DNA of 64,000 bases, from positions 1 to 64,000 of the forward strand of contig CAKSAM010000002.1 in NCBI GenBank assembly GCA_934436245.1. The letters are read 5' to 3'. This document shows positions 61,876 to 64,000 of the stretch, in pieces. Each line of letters begins with the position of its first letter. The stretch's first letter is position 1. The notes beneath the pieces are model-generated. The model saw only the letters and a program-made list of their open reading frames with translations. It was not told the origin of the DNA and ran no database searches. Position numbers and translations under genes: made by a program. This DNA is from an uncultured Acetatifactor sp. Lineage in GTDB: Bacteria > Bacillota > Clostridia > Lachnospirales > Lachnospiraceae.

Positions 61876-63111
61876 ATGAAAAAAACCATAGGTATTGTGG
61901 GCGGCGGTGCCGCAGGAATGATGGCGGCGATCACCGCAGCAAAAGAGGGGGCGCAGGTGACGATCCTGGAACGCAACGACCGTGTGGGAAAGAAAATATT
62001 GCAGACAGGAAACGGGAAATGTAATCTGGGGAACAGGGAGCTTTCCGTGGAATGTTATCATGGTGGTAATCCGGAATGGATTGCCTCGGTACTGGAACGT
62101 TTTGATAACGAAGATACGATACGTTTTTTTCAGAGTATCGGGCTGATGGTGAAGGAAAAAAATGGTTATTTCTATCCTGTGTGCGAGCAGGCGGCATCGG
62201 TGCTGGATGTCCTTCGCTATGAGCTGCAGGCTTTAGGGGTTGAAATCTTATATCAGTGTAAGATCACAAAAATCGAACGCCTGGATTCCGGAAGGATAAA
62301 TGTCAGTGACGGGGAAAGAAGCCGTATGTTTGATGCCGTGGTCGTAACCTGTGGAGGAAAAGCGGCACCGGCTACCGGGTCTGACGGCAGTGGTTTCAAA
62401 ATAGCAAAGAAACTGGGACATACCTGCATTCCTCCGGTTCCTGCGCTGGTGCAGCTGCGTTGCCGGGAAACAGATCTCTTAAAAGGTATTGCCGGTGTCA
62501 GAGCGGATAGCGAGATCCGGATTTTGTGTGGCGGAGAGGAAATCTGCCGGGAACGAGGAGAATTACAGCTGACAGACTACGGAATTTCCGGGATTCCGGT
62601 CTTTCAACTGAGCCGTACGGTCAATTATCTGCTTCGGGACAAACGGGATGTGTTGGCACAGATCGACTTTTTACCGGGACTGTCACAGGAAGCGTATGAA
62701 AAAATACAGGCAGGGCGGATACTTTTGCAGGAAAACCGTACTGCAGAAGAGTTTTTTACCGGTATGCTGCATAAGAAACTGACCTCTGCATTGTTAAAGA
62801 TGGTGGGGATTCGTCTGACAACTTCCATGCAGGAGATCCCGGAGGAAAAAATCCGGAATTACTACAGTCTCTGTCGGGCGCTGAAATTACATATTACAGA
62901 GAGCAATCCCTATGAGAATGCCCAGGTATCTGCCGGAGGAATTGATGTGACGGAGGTAGATACGACCATGGAATCCAGGCTTTGTCCCGGCGTCTATTTT
63001 GCAGGGGAGATTTTGGATGTGGATGGACGGTGTGGCGGCTATAATCTGCAATGGGCCTGGAGCAGTGGATATATTGCAGGATATCATGCAGCTATGGATC
63101 ATTTGAAATAA
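61876..63111 (+). CDS. HI0933/BaiN-type FAD-dependent oxidoreductase
   Basis: A flavoprotein of the HI0933 (BaiN-like) family: GIVGGGAAGMMAAITAA for FAD at the N terminus, GNGKCNLGNRE, VVTCGGKAAPATGSDG and the C-terminal CGGYNLQWAWSSGYIAG. Some members saturate bile-acid or steroid double bonds, but most have no known substrate. Start: ATG 61876 begins right at the FAD motif; ATGs at 61864 and 61834 are possible alternatives and none has a well-placed ribosome site. Confidence 0.88.
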   Translation: MKKTIGIVGGGAAGMMAAITAAKEGAQVTILERNDRVGKKILQTGNGKCNLGNRELSVECYHGGNPEWIASVLERFDNEDTIRFFQSIGLMVKEKNGYFYPVCEQAASVLDVLRYELQALGVEILYQCKITKIERLDSGRINVSDGERSRMFDAVVVTCGGKAAPATGSDGSGFKIAKKLGHTCIPPVPALVQLRCRETDLLKGIAGVRADSEIRILCGGEEICRERGELQLTDYGISGIPVFQLSRTVNYLLRDKRDVLAQIDFLPGLSQEAYEKIQAGRILLQENRTAEEFFTGMLHKKLTSALLKMVGIRLTTSMQEIPEEKIRNYYSLCRALKLHITESNPYENAQVSAGGIDVTEVDTTMESRLCPGVYFAGEILDVDGRCGGYNLQWAWSSGYIAGYHAAMDHLK

Positions 63112-63126
63112 AGGCAGGGAATGATT

Positions 63127-64000
63127 ATGATCAGATTAAATCAGCTGAAGCTTCCGGTAGATCATACCAGAGAGCAGCTTATACATAAGACAGCGCAGAA
63201 TCTGCGGATCCCGGAATCCGAGATCCTGGAACTTCGGATTCTCAGGCAGTCACTGGATGCAAGAAAGAAGCCGGAACTTTTTTATAGCTACAGCGTTAAT
63301 GTGGCGGTTAAGAAGGAAGAAAAAGTATATAAAGATGCTGTCCGCAGACTGGGCAAGGCCAATGTGCTGCCTGGGGACACCACAGAATATCATTTTCCCA
63401 CGGGCGGCACGGAGAAGCAAAAACATCCGACGGTGATCATCGGGATGGGACCTGCCGGACTTTTCTGCGCTTATTATCTGGCACAGCATGGTTACGCTCC
63501 CGTTATTCTGGAACGTGGTGAGGATGTAGATACCAGACAGGCAGATGTGGAAACGTTCTGGCAGACGGGAAAACTGAATCCGGATTCCAACGTACAGTTT
63601 GGAGAAGGCGGTGCCGGAACTTTTTCGGACGGTAAATTAAATACACTGGTAAAAGATAAATACGGCAGAAATACGGAGGTGCTGAAAACCTTTGTGAAAC
63701 ACGGCGCAGATCCTGCCATTTTATATCAGGCAAAGCCTCATATCGGTACAGATGTTCTGAGCAAAGTGGTAAAAAGCATGAGGGCGGAGATTCTTCGTCA
63801 GGGAGGAGAAGTCCGTTTTCACAGTCAGGTGACGGAAATCCTCACGAAAAACGGTCAGGTTGTCGGGGTAGAGGTGAATGGGACAGAAGAAATCCTATGT
63901 GAACAGGTGGTACTGGCTCCCGGGCACAGTGCCAGAGATACCTTTGCCATGTTATATGAAAATAATTTTCCCATGTCGGCAAAGCCGTTTGCAGTGGGCT
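63127..64000 (+). CDS. FAD-dependent dehydrogenase (partial at window edge)
   Basis: Open to the right edge with 291 codons visible. The N-terminal ~90 residues form a small alpha/beta domain (IRLNQLKLPVDHTREQL), followed by the FAD-binding VIIGMGPAGLFCAYYLA and FGEGGAGTFSDGKLNT. This is the layout of a conserved FAD-dependent dehydrogenase family (YhfW/uncharacterised NAD(P)/FAD group). Substrate unknown. AGGGA lies six bases before ATG 63127. It follows the HI0933-type gene by 15 bases, so they are probably co-transcribed. Confidence 0.85.
   Translation, partial: MIRLNQLKLPVDHTREQLIHKTAQNLRIPESEILELRILRQSLDARKKPELFYSYSVNVAVKKEEKVYKDAVRRLGKANVLPGDTTEYHFPTGGTEKQKHPTVIIGMGPAGLFCAYYLAQHGYAPVILERGEDVDTRQADVETFWQTGKLNPDSNVQFGEGGAGTFSDGKLNTLVKDKYGRNTEVLKTFVKHGADPAILYQAKPHIGTDVLSKVVKSMRAEILRQGGEVRFHSQVTEILTKNGQVVGVEVNGTEEILCEQVVLAPGHSARDTFAMLYENNFPMSAKPFAVG

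Overview
The window reads as chromosomal DNA of an anaerobic, endospore-forming Clostridia bacterium, most likely a gut Lachnospiraceae. The evidence is the oxygen-sensitive class III ribonucleotide reductase, formate-THF ligase, an NfnAB-type transhydrogenase, a Re-type citrate synthase homologue, Rex, the sporulation genes yqfC/yqfD, BspA-like surface proteins with a class B sortase, and moderate G+C with AGGAGG-type ribosome binding sites. Nearly all genes are on the + strand; the exceptions are a small cluster at 14224-15459 and an ABC-F gene at 29704-31635. No rRNA, tRNA or CRISPR array was recognised.

Layout. 1-7661: a membrane MutS-like ATPase, a small membrane protein, a WYL regulator, then nrdD-nrdG-dut (deoxynucleotide supply, with tandem NrdR boxes) and a DegV protein. 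7659-9075: a 1.4-kb non-coding composite element. 9263-14123: an EF-G paralogue and leuS. 14224-15459 (minus): two unknown genes and a Cys/Gly-rich, spore-coat-like protein. 15631-24176: a cell-surface locus with sortase B, a 1631-residue LRR protein carrying a sorting signal, a second LRR protein and a cytoplasmic subtilisin. 24367-27933: Re-citrate synthase, a GntR regulator and isocitrate dehydrogenase (citrate to 2-oxoglutarate). 28538-29706: a second composite element, largely an inverted copy of the first. 29704-32416: divergent ABC-F and rex. 32644-44957: housekeeping genes (nnr, alr, mazF-like toxin, CNNM/CorC protein, yebC, a glycosyltransferase pair, tepA, ftsK/spoIIIE). 45001-51373: one-carbon and redox genes (fhs, folD, nfnA, nfnB). 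51442-59451: rlmH, nth, pdp, then yqfC-yqfD-phoH-7TM/HD-ybeY in the conserved Firmicutes order. 59485-64000: a lipid flippase-like protein, an anchored unknown protein and two FAD-dependent oxidoreductases, the last cut by the window edge.

The most unusual content is non-coding. The two composite elements (7659-9075 and 28538-29706) have matching terminal inverted repeats, abut stop codons, encode no recognisable transposase and are built from shuffled modules: (i) a ~241-bp hairpin with ~70-bp arms and a structured tip; (ii) a 224-bp palindrome with four copies of a bipartite motif (GGGTCTATA, 17-18 nt, AGRTACT) at exact 70-bp spacing; (iii) a 53-bp tandem array; (iv) a cloverleaf-like module. 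Between copies the stems change sequence on both sides and still pair, which suggests selection on structure. A related cloverleaf-like sequence follows rex. I do not recognise this family and consider it the best candidate for an undescribed system.
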